DNA of 64,000 nt, from positions 62,001 to 126,000 of the forward strand of contig SVNK01000003.1 of assembly GCA_015066935.1 (NCBI GenBank). Direction: 5' to 3'. Shown here one piece after another: positions 53,695-62,837 of this stretch. The position numbers were made by a program, and so were the translations under genes. The DNA comes from Ruminococcus sp. (lineage in GTDB: Bacteria; Bacillota; Clostridia; Oscillospirales; Ruminococcaceae). Below the pieces are notes generated by a model. The model saw only the letters and a list, made by a program, of their open reading frames with translations, ran no database searches and was not told the DNA's origin. Within the stretch, counting starts at the first letter, position 1. Each line of letters starts with the position of its first letter.

Positions 53695-54648
53695 ATGTCA
53701 GAAACAGTTGTAAAAATAGAGAATCTTGTCAAGCGATACAAGGAGCTTGTCGCACTTGACCATCTTAATCTTGAAATCGGGAAGGGAGAAATCTTCGGAC
53801 TTCTCGGACCAAACGGAAGCGGTAAGACAACTGCGATAAACTGTCTTTTGTCGCTGCTTTCGTACGATAAGGGCGATATTGAGATTTTCGGAGAGAAAAT
53901 GACTCCGACATCATACAGTATCAAGAACCGTATCGGTGTAATCATGCAGAATGTAGCAGTTCTTGATGAGCTGACGGTTTATGAGAACATTGATTTCTTC
54001 TGCGGACTGTACATAAAAGAAAAGGAAAAGAGAAAGAAGTATGTTCAGGAGGCAATAGAATTCACAGGACTTGAGGAGTTTGTGAAATTCTATCCCAAAA
54101 AGCTTTCGGGCGGACTTCTCAGACGTCTTAACATAGCCTGCGGAATAGCTCACAAGCCCGACCTTATTATTTTTGACGAGCCTACCGTCGCTGTTGACCC
54201 GCAGAGCAGAAACAAGATTCTTGAGGGAATACAGAAACTCAACAGCGAGGGTGCGACAGTCATCTACACTTCGCACTATATGGAAGAAGTTGAACAGATA
54301 TGTACCCGTATTGCAATTATAGACAAGGGACGCAGTATTGCTGTCGGTACAAAGGACGAGCTGAAAAAGATGATTCACAATACCGAAACCATAAAAATCG
54401 AGGTTATGGAGCTTTCTGATGAGGTTCTGAATCGTATAAGGGGTCTTGATTATGTCTATGAAGCAGAAAATGAAGATAATCTGCTTACAGTGAAATGCAG
54501 CGGAGGTTCACATAATCTTATGGATATTCTGGGAATCCTCAATGAATGTGGTATACTGCTCGGCAGAATCTATTCTGAGCAGCCGACGCTCAATGATGTA
54601 TTCCTTGAAATCACAGGCACAGAGCTGAGAGATACGGAGGGTCAATAA
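53695..54648 (+). CDS. ABC-2 type exporter ATP-binding protein
   Basis: Walker A is GPNGSGKT, signature LSGGLLRRLNIACG, Walker B LIIFDEPTVAVDP and the H-loop Y-T-S-H-Y. A C-terminal regulatory domain (about 225-317) is present as in DrrA-type ATPases. GGGAGG is 8-9 nt before the ATG. It forms one transcript with two permeases (TAATG overlap) and is divergent from a NarL-type two-component system likely to control it. Confidence 0.94.
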   Translation: MSETVVKIENLVKRYKELVALDHLNLEIGKGEIFGLLGPNGSGKTTAINCLLSLLSYDKGDIEIFGEKMTPTSYSIKNRIGVIMQNVAVLDELTVYENIDFFCGLYIKEKEKRKKYVQEAIEFTGLEEFVKFYPKKLSGGLLRRLNIACGIAHKPDLIIFDEPTVAVDPQSRNKILEGIQKLNSEGATVIYTSHYMEEVEQICTRIAIIDKGRSIAVGTKDELKKMIHNTETIKIEVMELSDEVLNRIRGLDYVYEAENEDNLLTVKCSGGSHNLMDILGILNECGILLGRIYSEQPTLNDVFLEITGTELRDTEGQ

Positions 54649-55778
54649 TGTTCCTGCATAACCTTAAATATGAATTGCTTAGCAACATCCGCATGAAGGA
54701 TTCAATCTTCTGGATGATGTGCTTTCCGATAATTCTGGGCACTTTCTTTTACCTTGGATTCGGAAAGATATATGACAACGAAATAGTTTTTTCAAAGATT
54801 CCCGTTGCCGTTGTTGAAGTGACGGAGGATGAAGCGTTCGATGCGGCTGTAAAGACTATCGAAGCAGAGGAAGAACCTCTTTTCAGCTTCACTTATACGG
54901 ACAGAGCAGAAGCGGAGAAGCTTCTCGTAGATGGAGACATCGAAGGAATCATCACTGTTGACGATGAATTGTCGCTTACATTCTTCAAGAGTGAAATCGA
55001 CCAGACAATTATCAAATCGTTTGTTGAACAGTTCGTTTCGCAGAAAGCTGTTATAACCGATACAGCAATGAACGCTCCCGAAAAGCTTCCCGAAGTTATG
55101 GAAAAGCTTACGGCTGCCGCAGATGCAATAGATAACGAGTCGCTTTCGGGCGGAAACATGAATCCATACGATTCATATTTCCAGAATCTCATAACAATGG
55201 CAGCCATGTTCGGACTGACAACAGGAGTGCTGTGTGCAACGAGAAATCAGGGTAATCTTTCGGCTATCGGTGCAAGAAAGAGCGTATCTCCGAAGCATGG
55301 ATTTGTTACGCTGTTATCGTCTTTTATTGCAGCGTACATCACTCAGCTTATATCAGTTATTATAGCTGTAAGCTTTGTAGTATTTGTGCTGAAAATCAAT
55401 CTTGGCGATAACATTCCGATGGTTTATTTGTCGGGAGCTATCGGTGCACTTTCAGGAGTATCCATAGGATTTTTCGTAGGCTCAGTCGGAAGAGCTTCGG
55501 AGAACGTGAAGAGTGCCGCAGCTACGGCTGTTTCAATGTTTATGTGCTTCCTCAGCGGACTTATGGTACTTAATATGAAAGCTGTAGTACAGGAACACTG
55601 TCCGATTGTCAACAGAATCAATCCTGCTGCACTGACAAGCGAACTTTTCTACTGCCTTACACTCTATGACGACTACCGCAGATACACGGAAAATGCCGTA
55701 TCGCTTCTTATAATTTCAGCCGTTTTCATTACGGGAGGATTCCTGCTTACAAGGAGAAAGACATATGAAAATCTTTGA
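54648..55778 (+). CDS. ABC-2 type permease 1
   Basis: It has one N-terminal membrane helix (about 23-43), an extracytoplasmic domain of about 140 residues and five C-terminal helices beginning near residue 180, the usual ABC-2 permease layout. The length is 376 aa. It starts on the last base of the ATPase gene and overlaps the second permease by 14 nt. The cargo is unknown. Confidence 0.88.
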   Translation: MFLHNLKYELLSNIRMKDSIFWMMCFPIILGTFFYLGFGKIYDNEIVFSKIPVAVVEVTEDEAFDAAVKTIEAEEEPLFSFTYTDRAEAEKLLVDGDIEGIITVDDELSLTFFKSEIDQTIIKSFVEQFVSQKAVITDTAMNAPEKLPEVMEKLTAAADAIDNESLSGGNMNPYDSYFQNLITMAAMFGLTTGVLCATRNQGNLSAIGARKSVSPKHGFVTLLSSFIAAYITQLISVIIAVSFVVFVLKINLGDNIPMVYLSGAIGALSGVSIGFFVGSVGRASENVKSAAATAVSMFMCFLSGLMVLNMKAVVQEHCPIVNRINPAALTSELFYCLTLYDDYRRYTENAVSLLIISAVFITGGFLLTRRKTYENL

Positions 55779-56925
55779 GTCATTCATGAAAATAATGCGA
55801 AAGCATCTTACCTCTTCGCTTATATATATAACAATATTCCTGATAATCGGCATAGCCATGACAAAATCAAGCTCTGATAAAGATATCGGCTATACTGCCC
55901 GTCGTCTGAATGTAAGCATTACCGATCTTGACGATACTGAGGCAAGCCGTGCCGCTGTTGATTTTATTGCCAAGAATCACGATATTGTTGAGGTCGGCGA
56001 AGACAATGATGAACGTCTTGACGCTCTGTACTATGGCAATGCAAGCGTTATCCTGACCATTGAGAAGGGGTATTCCGAAAAGCTTGAAGGTGGCGGGACA
56101 ACCGGACTTTTCACTGAGATAAGTGTTCCGGGAACGAATACATCGCAGCTTTTGGATTCACAGCTGAACCGTTACATCAGTCTTGTAAGTGCAGGAGTTG
56201 CGGGAGGAAAAACACCTGCCGAAGCGTCGGTGAAGGCATCGGAAGCACTTTCACGTGAAATTGAAACAGTGATGTTCAAGGATGTCGGAGAGGGTTCAGA
56301 AAAGGAGGATGTTCAGTATCAATACTTCAAGTATCTTGCGTATATACTTGTAGCGGTTCTGATGAACGGACTCTGCCCGATTCTTCTCACACTGCGTAAA
56401 AAGGATATTCACAACAGAATCAGCTGTTCGGGAATATCGTCTCACTCTCAGCTTATGCAGATTTCCCTTGCAACCCTGATTTTTGTTATCGGAGTGTACG
56501 TGCTTCTTATTGGTGCGGGTGTTGCACTGTTCGGTGGGGATATGTTCACAAAAACAGGACTTCTTTCAATGCTGAATGCGTTTGTCTTCATTATTGTTGT
56601 AATGATGATATGTCTGTTCGTTTCGGTACTGTCGCCGGCAATGACTACACTCAGCATGATTGCAAATGTCGTTGGACTCGGAATGAGCTTCCTGTGCGGA
56701 GTTTTCGTTCCCCAGAATTATCTCGGAGATACAGCTCTGAGCATAGGAAAGCTGCTTCCAACATATTGGTATGTCAGAGCAAGCAACATTATAATGGAGA
56801 AGGAAGGGGAAGTGCTGTCGTACGGTAATTTCTTTATCTGTGTAGGTGTTCAGATTGCGTTTGCAGCAGCATTATTCTGCATCACGCTTGTTCTCTCAAA
56901 GAACAGAAGGCAATCAGAGATATGA
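55765..56925 (+). CDS. ABC-2 type permease 2
   Basis: It has the same topology as permease 1: one helix (about 15-32), an outer domain (about 35-190), then five helices. It is 386 aa, so the transporter is probably a heterodimer of the two permeases. AGGAG precedes the ATG inside the upstream gene. It is the last gene of the operon and is followed by a strong terminator. Confidence 0.88.
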   Translation: MKIFESFMKIMRKHLTSSLIYITIFLIIGIAMTKSSSDKDIGYTARRLNVSITDLDDTEASRAAVDFIAKNHDIVEVGEDNDERLDALYYGNASVILTIEKGYSEKLEGGGTTGLFTEISVPGTNTSQLLDSQLNRYISLVSAGVAGGKTPAEASVKASEALSREIETVMFKDVGEGSEKEDVQYQYFKYLAYILVAVLMNGLCPILLTLRKKDIHNRISCSGISSHSQLMQISLATLIFVIGVYVLLIGAGVALFGGDMFTKTGLLSMLNAFVFIIVVMMICLFVSVLSPAMTTLSMIANVVGLGMSFLCGVFVPQNYLGDTALSIGKLLPTYWYVRASNIIMEKEGEVLSYGNFFICVGVQIAFAAALFCITLVLSKNRRQSEI

Positions 56926-56930
56926 GGATA

Positions 56931-56975
56931 AAAACAGCAGGAGAAAGATTTAATTCTCCTGCTGTTTTATTGTCT
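56931..56975 (+). terminator. ABC-2 operon terminator
   Basis: A perfect 15-bp stem (56931-56945 with 56954-56968) with an 8-nt loop ends in TTTTATT. Confidence 0.9.
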
Positions 56976-57032
56976 GAGGCAACACCGCACAAGCACTGTA
57001 CTGTGCTGCATTAATAATTGTGAAGATTTTTC

Positions 57033-57061
57033 TTGCAATTTGTCGGAAGCTGTGATATAAT
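57033..57061 (+). promoter_or_regulatory. Promoter of the NSS transporter gene
   Basis: TTGCAA, 17 bp, TATAAT. Confidence 0.75.
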
Positions 57062-57158
57062 GAAAAAGTATGTATGGATTTTGGCTGTTTATTGCAGCTG
57101 AATCTTCGTGAAAATATTAGTCGCAAATCGCTGCGGCAGGAAGTGAGGAATTCATAAT

Positions 57159-58565
57159 ATGGCTTCAAAACAATCAAAAACATCATCGAAGGGCGGTTTT
57201 GCTTCAAGAATAGGTTTTGTTCTTGCGGCAGCAGGCTCGGCTGTGGGACTCGGAAACATCTGGCGATTCCCTTATCTTGCAGCTAAGTACGGCGGTGGCT
57301 TCTTCCTGCTTGTTTATCTTATATTTGCGGTAACATTCGGTTTCACGCTTATGGTGACTGAAATATCAATCGGAAGAAAAACGGGTAAGAGTGTTCTCAG
57401 TGCGTATAAGAACGTGGACAAGCGTTTTTCGTTCCTTGGTATCATTGCAGCGGCAGTACCTGCACTTATTCTTCCGTATTACTGTGTAATCGGTGGATGG
57501 GTTCTGAAATACACAACGTCTTTCCTTACAGGCGGCGGTCACGATATGGCAAATAAGACCTATACAACTTCTGACGGTGCGACACTTTCATTCTTTGAAA
57601 ACTTCATCAGTCAGCTTGGGGGTCAGACGTTCTTTTTCATATTATATGTAGTGCTCACAGCTCTTGTAGTAATGATGGGTGTTGAAAAGGGTATCGAAAA
57701 GGTCAGCAAATTTCTCATGCCGCTTCTCTTTGCACTTATTATCGGTATAAGTATTTATACATTTACCCTTGACGGTGCGGCAGATGGACTGAAATATTAT
57801 CTTCTTCCTGACTTCAGCGATTTTTCGGGTGAAAAGCTCGTAAAGACAATTGCAGCGGCGGTAGGACAGCTTTTCTATTCCATGTCACTTGCAATGGGAA
57901 TCATGATAACATACGGTTCATATATGCGTAAGGATGACTCAATTGAAGGTTCTGTCCGTCAGATAGAGGTATTCGATACGCTTGTTGCATTCCTTGCGGG
58001 ACTTATTATTGTTCCGGCGGTATTCGTATTTTCGGGTGGAGATGCGGCTGCACTAAATGCAGGTCCCGGACTTATGTTTATAACACTTCCCAAGGTTTTC
58101 GAGTCGATGGCTGCCGGTCAGTTCATAGGCGGAGCTTTCTTTGTTCTTGTTGCACTTGCCGCACTTACATCGTCCATATCGCTTATGGAAACTGTTGTTG
58201 CCGTTGTTATGGAGAAGTTCAGACTCAGCCGAATTAAAAGCTGTATAGTTGTAATTCTTCTCACACTGATACTTGGAATGCTTTCTGTACTTGGTTACAG
58301 TGTGTGGGATACAGTTAAGATTCTCGACAGACAGTTCCTTGATTTCTTTGATTTTATCACGAACAATATAATGATGCCGATTCTTGCATTCCTTACCTGT
58401 ATTGTAATAGGTTACATCGTAAAGACATCATATGTTGAATCCGAGGTTACATACGGCGGAAAGCAGTTCCGTTCAAAGCTGCTCTACAGGGTTATGATAA
58501 AATATGTATGTCCCGTGTGCATGATTCTGATTCTTATCACACCGTTTGTTTTCAAGGATCTCTGA
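57159..58565 (+). CDS. Neurotransmitter:sodium symporter family transporter
   Basis: NSS (SNF) transporters of the LeuT fold use sodium to import amino acids or related amines. The signature in helix 1 is intact (FVLAAAGSAVGLGNIWRFPYLAAKYGGG), and the helix 6 and 8 regions follow (QLFYSMSLAMGIMITYGSY, LVALAALTSSISLMETVV). At 468 aa it has about 11-12 helices, typical of bacterial members with a short tail. The substrate is not predictable. Monocistronic. Confidence 0.93.
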   Translation: MASKQSKTSSKGGFASRIGFVLAAAGSAVGLGNIWRFPYLAAKYGGGFFLLVYLIFAVTFGFTLMVTEISIGRKTGKSVLSAYKNVDKRFSFLGIIAAAVPALILPYYCVIGGWVLKYTTSFLTGGGHDMANKTYTTSDGATLSFFENFISQLGGQTFFFILYVVLTALVVMMGVEKGIEKVSKFLMPLLFALIIGISIYTFTLDGAADGLKYYLLPDFSDFSGEKLVKTIAAAVGQLFYSMSLAMGIMITYGSYMRKDDSIEGSVRQIEVFDTLVAFLAGLIIVPAVFVFSGGDAAALNAGPGLMFITLPKVFESMAAGQFIGGAFFVLVALAALTSSISLMETVVAVVMEKFRLSRIKSCIVVILLTLILGMLSVLGYSVWDTVKILDRQFLDFFDFITNNIMMPILAFLTCIVIGYIVKTSYVESEVTYGGKQFRSKLLYRVMIKYVCPVCMILILITPFVFKDL

Positions 58566-58589
58566 TACAGCGGCAGTTTCTGAAACTTT

Positions 58590-58632
58590 TAAAGACCGGT
58601 ATTGCGTTACAATGCGGAGTATCGGTCTTTTT
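58590..58632 (+). terminator. NSS transporter terminator
   Basis: AAAGACCGGTA pairs with TATCGGTCTTT (one G-U) across a 19-nt loop, followed by Ts. Confidence 0.75.
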
Positions 58633-58664
58633 GATAAGCTGATAAATTACAGGAAGGTGATACT

Positions 58665-59081
58665 ATGATTAAGGAACTCGTCCACGACCCCGTTTTCCTT
58701 GCAATAAAATCAAGGGATGCAGCTGAATCCGATATTGAAACAGCACGTGATCTTCTTGATACTCTTATTGCACATAAAGAAAGCTGTGTCGGAATGGCGG
58801 CAAATATGATAGGTTCGGCAAAGCGTATTATTGCTTTTGTCGATGAAAAGGAGCAGTATACGGTTATGCTTAATCCAGTGATCATAAAAGCGGAAAAGCC
58901 TTACGATACAGAGGAGTCATGCCTGTCTCTGCTTGGCGGACCCAGAAAATGCACACGATTCAGAAGTATAAAGGTTCAGTATCAGACAACTGAAATGCAG
59001 ACGAGAATAAAGAGTTTCAAAGGTTTTACGGCACAGATTATCCAGCATGAGATTGATCATTGCTGCGGTGTGCTTATCTGA
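58665..59081 (+). CDS. Peptide deformylase, short form
   Basis: Deformylase removes the N-formyl group from new proteins. Motif 1 is C-V-G-M-A-A-N-M-I-G, motif 2 E-E-S-C-L-S-L (metal Cys present, with Ser for the usual Gly before it), and motif 3 Q-H-E-I-D-H. At 138 aa it ends three residues after motif 3 and lacks the C-terminal helix of E. coli Def, as in other short clostridial members. AGGAAGGTGA precedes the ATG. It is probably cotranscribed with the YjbR-like gene 9 nt downstream. Confidence 0.9.
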   Translation: MIKELVHDPVFLAIKSRDAAESDIETARDLLDTLIAHKESCVGMAANMIGSAKRIIAFVDEKEQYTVMLNPVIIKAEKPYDTEESCLSLLGGPRKCTRFRSIKVQYQTTEMQTRIKSFKGFTAQIIQHEIDHCCGVLI

Positions 59082-59090
59082 GGTGGAAGT

Positions 59091-59732
59091 ATGTTAAGGT
59101 CAGAGGCTGAGGGATATATTGCGGAAAAGTATGGAGTCAGTCCCGAATATCCATGGATTTCATCGCCAGACAATGCGGTTTTTCGACACTGTGACAACAA
59201 AAAATGGTTTGCTCTTATTATGAAAGCAGCGTCAGACAAACTCGGTATGGACGATAACGGTACGACAGATATAATCAACGTGAAGTGCGACAGACTTATT
59301 ATCGGTTCACTTCTCGGAACAGAGGGCTTTTTTCCTGCATATCACATGAACAAGAATAACTGGATTTCCGCTGCTCTTGACGGAAGTGTGCCTGATGACA
59401 CAATCAGGTGGCTGATAGATATGAGCTTTGATGCGACATCCTCCAAAAAACACACTCCACAAAAAACAAGCGAAACAAGAACTGAACGCATAATCCGTAT
59501 GGAACACTATTATGACGAGCTCTGCCGTACGGCAGAAGACAATGCGGAACAGATAAAAAACAATACCGTATATGCTTCAATGCTTCGTGAACTTATACAA
59601 TACTATGAAGGCGGACAGTGGCTTTCCGATTATGAAGCTGATGAAAGAGGGGAGCTTCCTTCAGAACTGAAAAGAGGGGTTCTGTCTGAGGACGGGGTAT
59701 ATAATCTGCTTTCAGAAATTATGACGGAGTGA
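59091..59732 (+). CDS. MmcQ/YjbR-like protein fused to DUF4298
   Basis: Residues 1-115 match the MmcQ/YjbR fold (CyaY-like; often called DNA-binding, function unproven): K-W-F-A-L-I, then L-I-I-G-S-L-L-G-T-E-G-F-F-P-A-Y-H-M-N-K-N-N-W. A Lys/Thr-rich linker leads to a C-terminal segment (about 130-213) with R-M-E-H-Y-Y-D-E-L and Y-Y-E-G-G-Q-W-L-S-D-Y-E-A-D-E-R-G-E-L-P, the DUF4298 pattern, usually a separate small protein. Length 213 aa. Function unknown. Confidence 0.8.
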   Translation: MLRSEAEGYIAEKYGVSPEYPWISSPDNAVFRHCDNKKWFALIMKAASDKLGMDDNGTTDIINVKCDRLIIGSLLGTEGFFPAYHMNKNNWISAALDGSVPDDTIRWLIDMSFDATSSKKHTPQKTSETRTERIIRMEHYYDELCRTAEDNAEQIKNNTVYASMLRELIQYYEGGQWLSDYEADERGELPSELKRGVLSEDGVYNLLSEIMTE

Positions 59733-60168
59733 GCAGTATATGCAGGGGACGTTCACTCAGAGTAGATTGTGTTGGCTAATATACATACAGGAAATATAAA
59801 ATAGCATAAATGTTGAAATATGGACATGAATTGTTGATTTTTTTGGATTATACATAAACCATATTTTTTTTGGCGTTTAGGGTTGACAAAAGGTGATAGA
59901 AAGGTGTATAATTAATTTGTATGCTGATATGAGAGAGTACTTTTTTATGCATCAGAATAACGTTTTATAAGAGCTTAATTTATCTTTTTCTTAGAGTAGG
60001 AATAGCGGTATTGCGATTCCTATGTTTATTATATTTCAGTATTTTGTATATTTTTGGATTCCAGCATTTTGATTCGGATGCTTTTGCGTATTTAAAACGT
60101 AAAAGTCGTGTCAGTATATCTGTCGTGAAATATCACGCATAATAATTCAGACTTAGAGGTGCATACAA
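59733..60168 (+). promoter_or_regulatory. 436-bp AT-rich space with promoter and long leader
   Basis: TTGACA (59883-59888), 18 bp, TATAAT (59907-59912) would start a transcript with a leader of about 250 nt before the aminotransferase gene. The leader has a TAGGAAT/ATTCCTA hairpin (59997-60022) and is otherwise AT-rich; I see no known riboswitch. The composition change marks the start of the glycan-type cluster. Confidence 0.65.
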
Positions 60169-61446
60169 ATGAAAGGTTCAAAAGAATTCGTCCCATTCAA
60201 GAGCAAGGTGTGGCTAGCCACTCCCACAATGCATGGCGATGAAATGAAATATATTACCGAAGCATATGAGACAAACTGGATGAGTACAGTCGGTAAGAAT
60301 ATTAATGAGGTCGAGCGAATTGCCGCAGAAAAATCAGAAATGAAGTATGCGGTTGCACTTTCATGCTGTACGGCTGCTCTTCATCTTTGTGTGAAGTCAG
60401 CAGGTGAGAGACTTTACGGAAAGCCTGCCATCAGTCATGGTGCTCTGGAGGGAAAACGTGTTTTCTGTTCGGATATGACCTTCGATGCAACTCTTAATCC
60501 TGTTGTTTATGAGGGCGGAATACCTGTATTTATAGATACAGAGGAAGATTCCTGGAATATGGATCCCGTCGCTCTTGAAAAAGCATTCGAGCTTTACCCC
60601 GATGTAAAGCTTGTTGTGTGTGCCGAGCTTTATGGCTTCACCGGACGTATGGATGTAATCAGAGAAATATGTGACAGACACGGTGCTCTCCTTATCGAGG
60701 ACGCTGCTGAGGCTATGGGTGCAACACTCCATGGCAGACAGTGCGGTTCATTCGGAGATTATTCTGCTGTCAGCTACAACGGAAATAAAATCATCACAGG
60801 TTCTGCCGGAGGATGTCTGCTTACCAATGACAAGGAAGTCGCAGATAAGGCAAGAAAGTGGTCAACTCAGGCAAGAGAGGATGCTCCGTGGTATCAGCAC
60901 GAGGAAGTGGGCTACAATTATCGTATGAGCAATGTTGTTGCAGGCGTTGTACGTGGTCAGTATCCCTATCTTGAAGAGCATATTGCACAGAAAAAAGCAA
61001 TCTACGACAGATATTGCGAGGGACTTAAAGGACTTCCCGTCCGTATGAATCCCATTATTGACGATTCAGAGCCTAATTACTGGCTCTCTGCAATGATTAT
61101 AGACAAGGAATATATGTGCAGACAGGTCCGTGACGATTCAAAGGCACTTTATATTCCCGAAAAGGGCAAATCATGTCCTACTGAAATTCTCGAAGCTCTT
61201 GCAGAGTGCAATGCTGAGGGCAGACCTATCTGGAAGCCTATGCATATGCAGCCGATGTACCGCATGCATGAATTCATCACAAGAAGCGGTTCAGGACGTG
61301 CTAAGACAAATGCTTATCTTGACGGCGGTGTATTTGATGTGGGTGCTGATATTTTCGAGCGTGGACTCTGTCTGCCGAGTGACAATAAAATGACTCCTGA
61401 GGAACAGGATGTAATTATTCAGATTATCAGAAACTGTTTTGAGTGA
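60169..61446 (+). CDS. DegT/DnrJ/EryC1/StrS family aminotransferase
   Basis: These PLP enzymes usually transaminate nucleotide-linked keto-sugars. The opening W-L-A-T-P-T-M-H-G-D-E, phosphate-binding L-S-C-C-T-A-A-L-H, D-x-E segment (LLIEDAAEAMGA) and the catalytic Lys207 in SYNGNKIITGSAGG are intact. At 425 aa it is slightly longer than usual because of an insert around residues 80-100 and 315-345. GAGG precedes the ATG. It heads a cluster with ATP-grasp, FemAB-like and PIG-L genes, suggesting synthesis of an amino-sugar-containing surface glycan or conjugate. Confidence 0.93.
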   Translation: MKGSKEFVPFKSKVWLATPTMHGDEMKYITEAYETNWMSTVGKNINEVERIAAEKSEMKYAVALSCCTAALHLCVKSAGERLYGKPAISHGALEGKRVFCSDMTFDATLNPVVYEGGIPVFIDTEEDSWNMDPVALEKAFELYPDVKLVVCAELYGFTGRMDVIREICDRHGALLIEDAAEAMGATLHGRQCGSFGDYSAVSYNGNKIITGSAGGCLLTNDKEVADKARKWSTQAREDAPWYQHEEVGYNYRMSNVVAGVVRGQYPYLEEHIAQKKAIYDRYCEGLKGLPVRMNPIIDDSEPNYWLSAMIIDKEYMCRQVRDDSKALYIPEKGKSCPTEILEALAECNAEGRPIWKPMHMQPMYRMHEFITRSGSGRAKTNAYLDGGVFDVGADIFERGLCLPSDNKMTPEEQDVIIQIIRNCFE

Positions 61447-61521
61447 TCAGACGGAAGCAAATGATTTGTGCTGCTGAAGCAGTATGATATAAAGTTTGAT
61501 GAGATGAAAGGAAGAAGAGAT

Positions 61522-62793
61522 ATGAAATCATTGGAAGGAAAGCGTCTTTTAATTGTCAGCAGTGACGGTTGTGATATTGAATTTGTAAAATCTGCAAAAG
61601 AAATGGGAATGTACGTTGTTTGCTGCGACAGATATTCGGATTATACAATAAGTCCTGCAAAGCAGCTTGCTGACGAAGCGTGGGATATTGATTACACTGA
61701 AACAAAAACAGTAGCGGAAAAATGCAGACAAGCCGGGATAGATGGTGTCATTGCTGGTTACGGTGAAGATCGTGTAACAGCAGCCTGCAGAATATCCAGA
61801 GAAATAGGAACGCCTTTTTATGCAACAGAAGAACAGATTGATTTTACCAGAAATAAAAGAGCGTTTAAAGAGGCATGCTTAAGATGCGGAGTAAGAGCTC
61901 CGAAGGAATACTGTTCAAAGCTGCCTATGTCCAAAGAGGAAATCGACGCTATTCCGCTTCCGGTAATAGTCAAGCCCTCGGATAATGGCGGAAGAAAGGG
62001 CATCAGTGTCTGCGAAAGACGTGATCAGCTCGACGAGGCAATAAAATATGCTGAAGAATACTCCAGAAACGGAGAAATTGTTATTGAAGAGTTTCTTATC
62101 GGACATGAAATGTCTTCGGTATATACGCTTAAAGACGGTGAAGTCAGCCTGTCATGTGTTAATGATAAATATGCCTCAGAAGATGAAAACGGCATGACGC
62201 AGTTATGTAATCTTGTTTTAACTCCTTCAAAGCACCATGATCAGTATTTAAAGGAAATTGATCCTGGTATAAAAAAACTTTTAAAAGAGATTAAAGCCGA
62301 AAATGGTGTTGCATATTTCCAGCTTATGGCGACTGATAATGGTATATATGCATTTGAAATGGGCTATCGTATGAGTGGAAATAACGATTATAAGGTTATC
62401 CGTAAATACAATGGCCTTGATTATATGAAAATGACTCTGTCACATTCTGTAACCGGTGATATGGGCGATTCGCTTGAAAAAGACAACCCCATGTTCAAGG
62501 AATACTATTGTACATATGTTGTCCACCTTAAATCAGGAACAATCGGCAAGATAGATGATTCCGCTATTTCCGGAATGTCAAATATCGACGATATCTCGAT
62601 GATGCGTAAAGTCGGTGATGTTATACTTCCCACAAATACAAACAGTCATAAATCAGGGATGATTAAGTTTACTGCAAAGGACTTTGACGAGTTGACTGAC
62701 ACAATCAGTTTTATTAATGATAATTTCATCGTCCTTGACGAGGATGGAAATGATATGCTGATGTACCGCTTTGATCCCGAAAGACTGCGGTAA
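61522..62793 (+). CDS. ATP-grasp domain protein
   Basis: An N-terminal Rossmann-like pre-grasp domain (K-R-L-L-I-V-S-S-D-G-C-D) is followed by the ATP-grasp fold: P-V-I-V-K-P-S-D-N-G-G-R-K-G-I, E-E-F-L-I-G-H-E-M-S and the late metal site YAFEMGYRMSGNND. It resembles CarB/PurK-like ligases of surface polysaccharide clusters, which form amide or ester bonds between a carboxylate and an amine. I chose ATG 61522, with AAGGAAG upstream; the earlier start at 61468 has no site. Length 423 aa. The substrate is unknown. Confidence 0.88.
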   Translation: MKSLEGKRLLIVSSDGCDIEFVKSAKEMGMYVVCCDRYSDYTISPAKQLADEAWDIDYTETKTVAEKCRQAGIDGVIAGYGEDRVTAACRISREIGTPFYATEEQIDFTRNKRAFKEACLRCGVRAPKEYCSKLPMSKEEIDAIPLPVIVKPSDNGGRKGISVCERRDQLDEAIKYAEEYSRNGEIVIEEFLIGHEMSSVYTLKDGEVSLSCVNDKYASEDENGMTQLCNLVLTPSKHHDQYLKEIDPGIKKLLKEIKAENGVAYFQLMATDNGIYAFEMGYRMSGNNDYKVIRKYNGLDYMKMTLSHSVTGDMGDSLEKDNPMFKEYYCTYVVHLKSGTIGKIDDSAISGMSNIDDISMMRKVGDVILPTNTNSHKSGMIKFTAKDFDELTDTISFINDNFIVLDEDGNDMLMYRFDPERLR

Positions 62794-62837
62794 GCAATGA
62801 GATCGGTTTGAATATATCATATTGATTTGGAGAAAAA

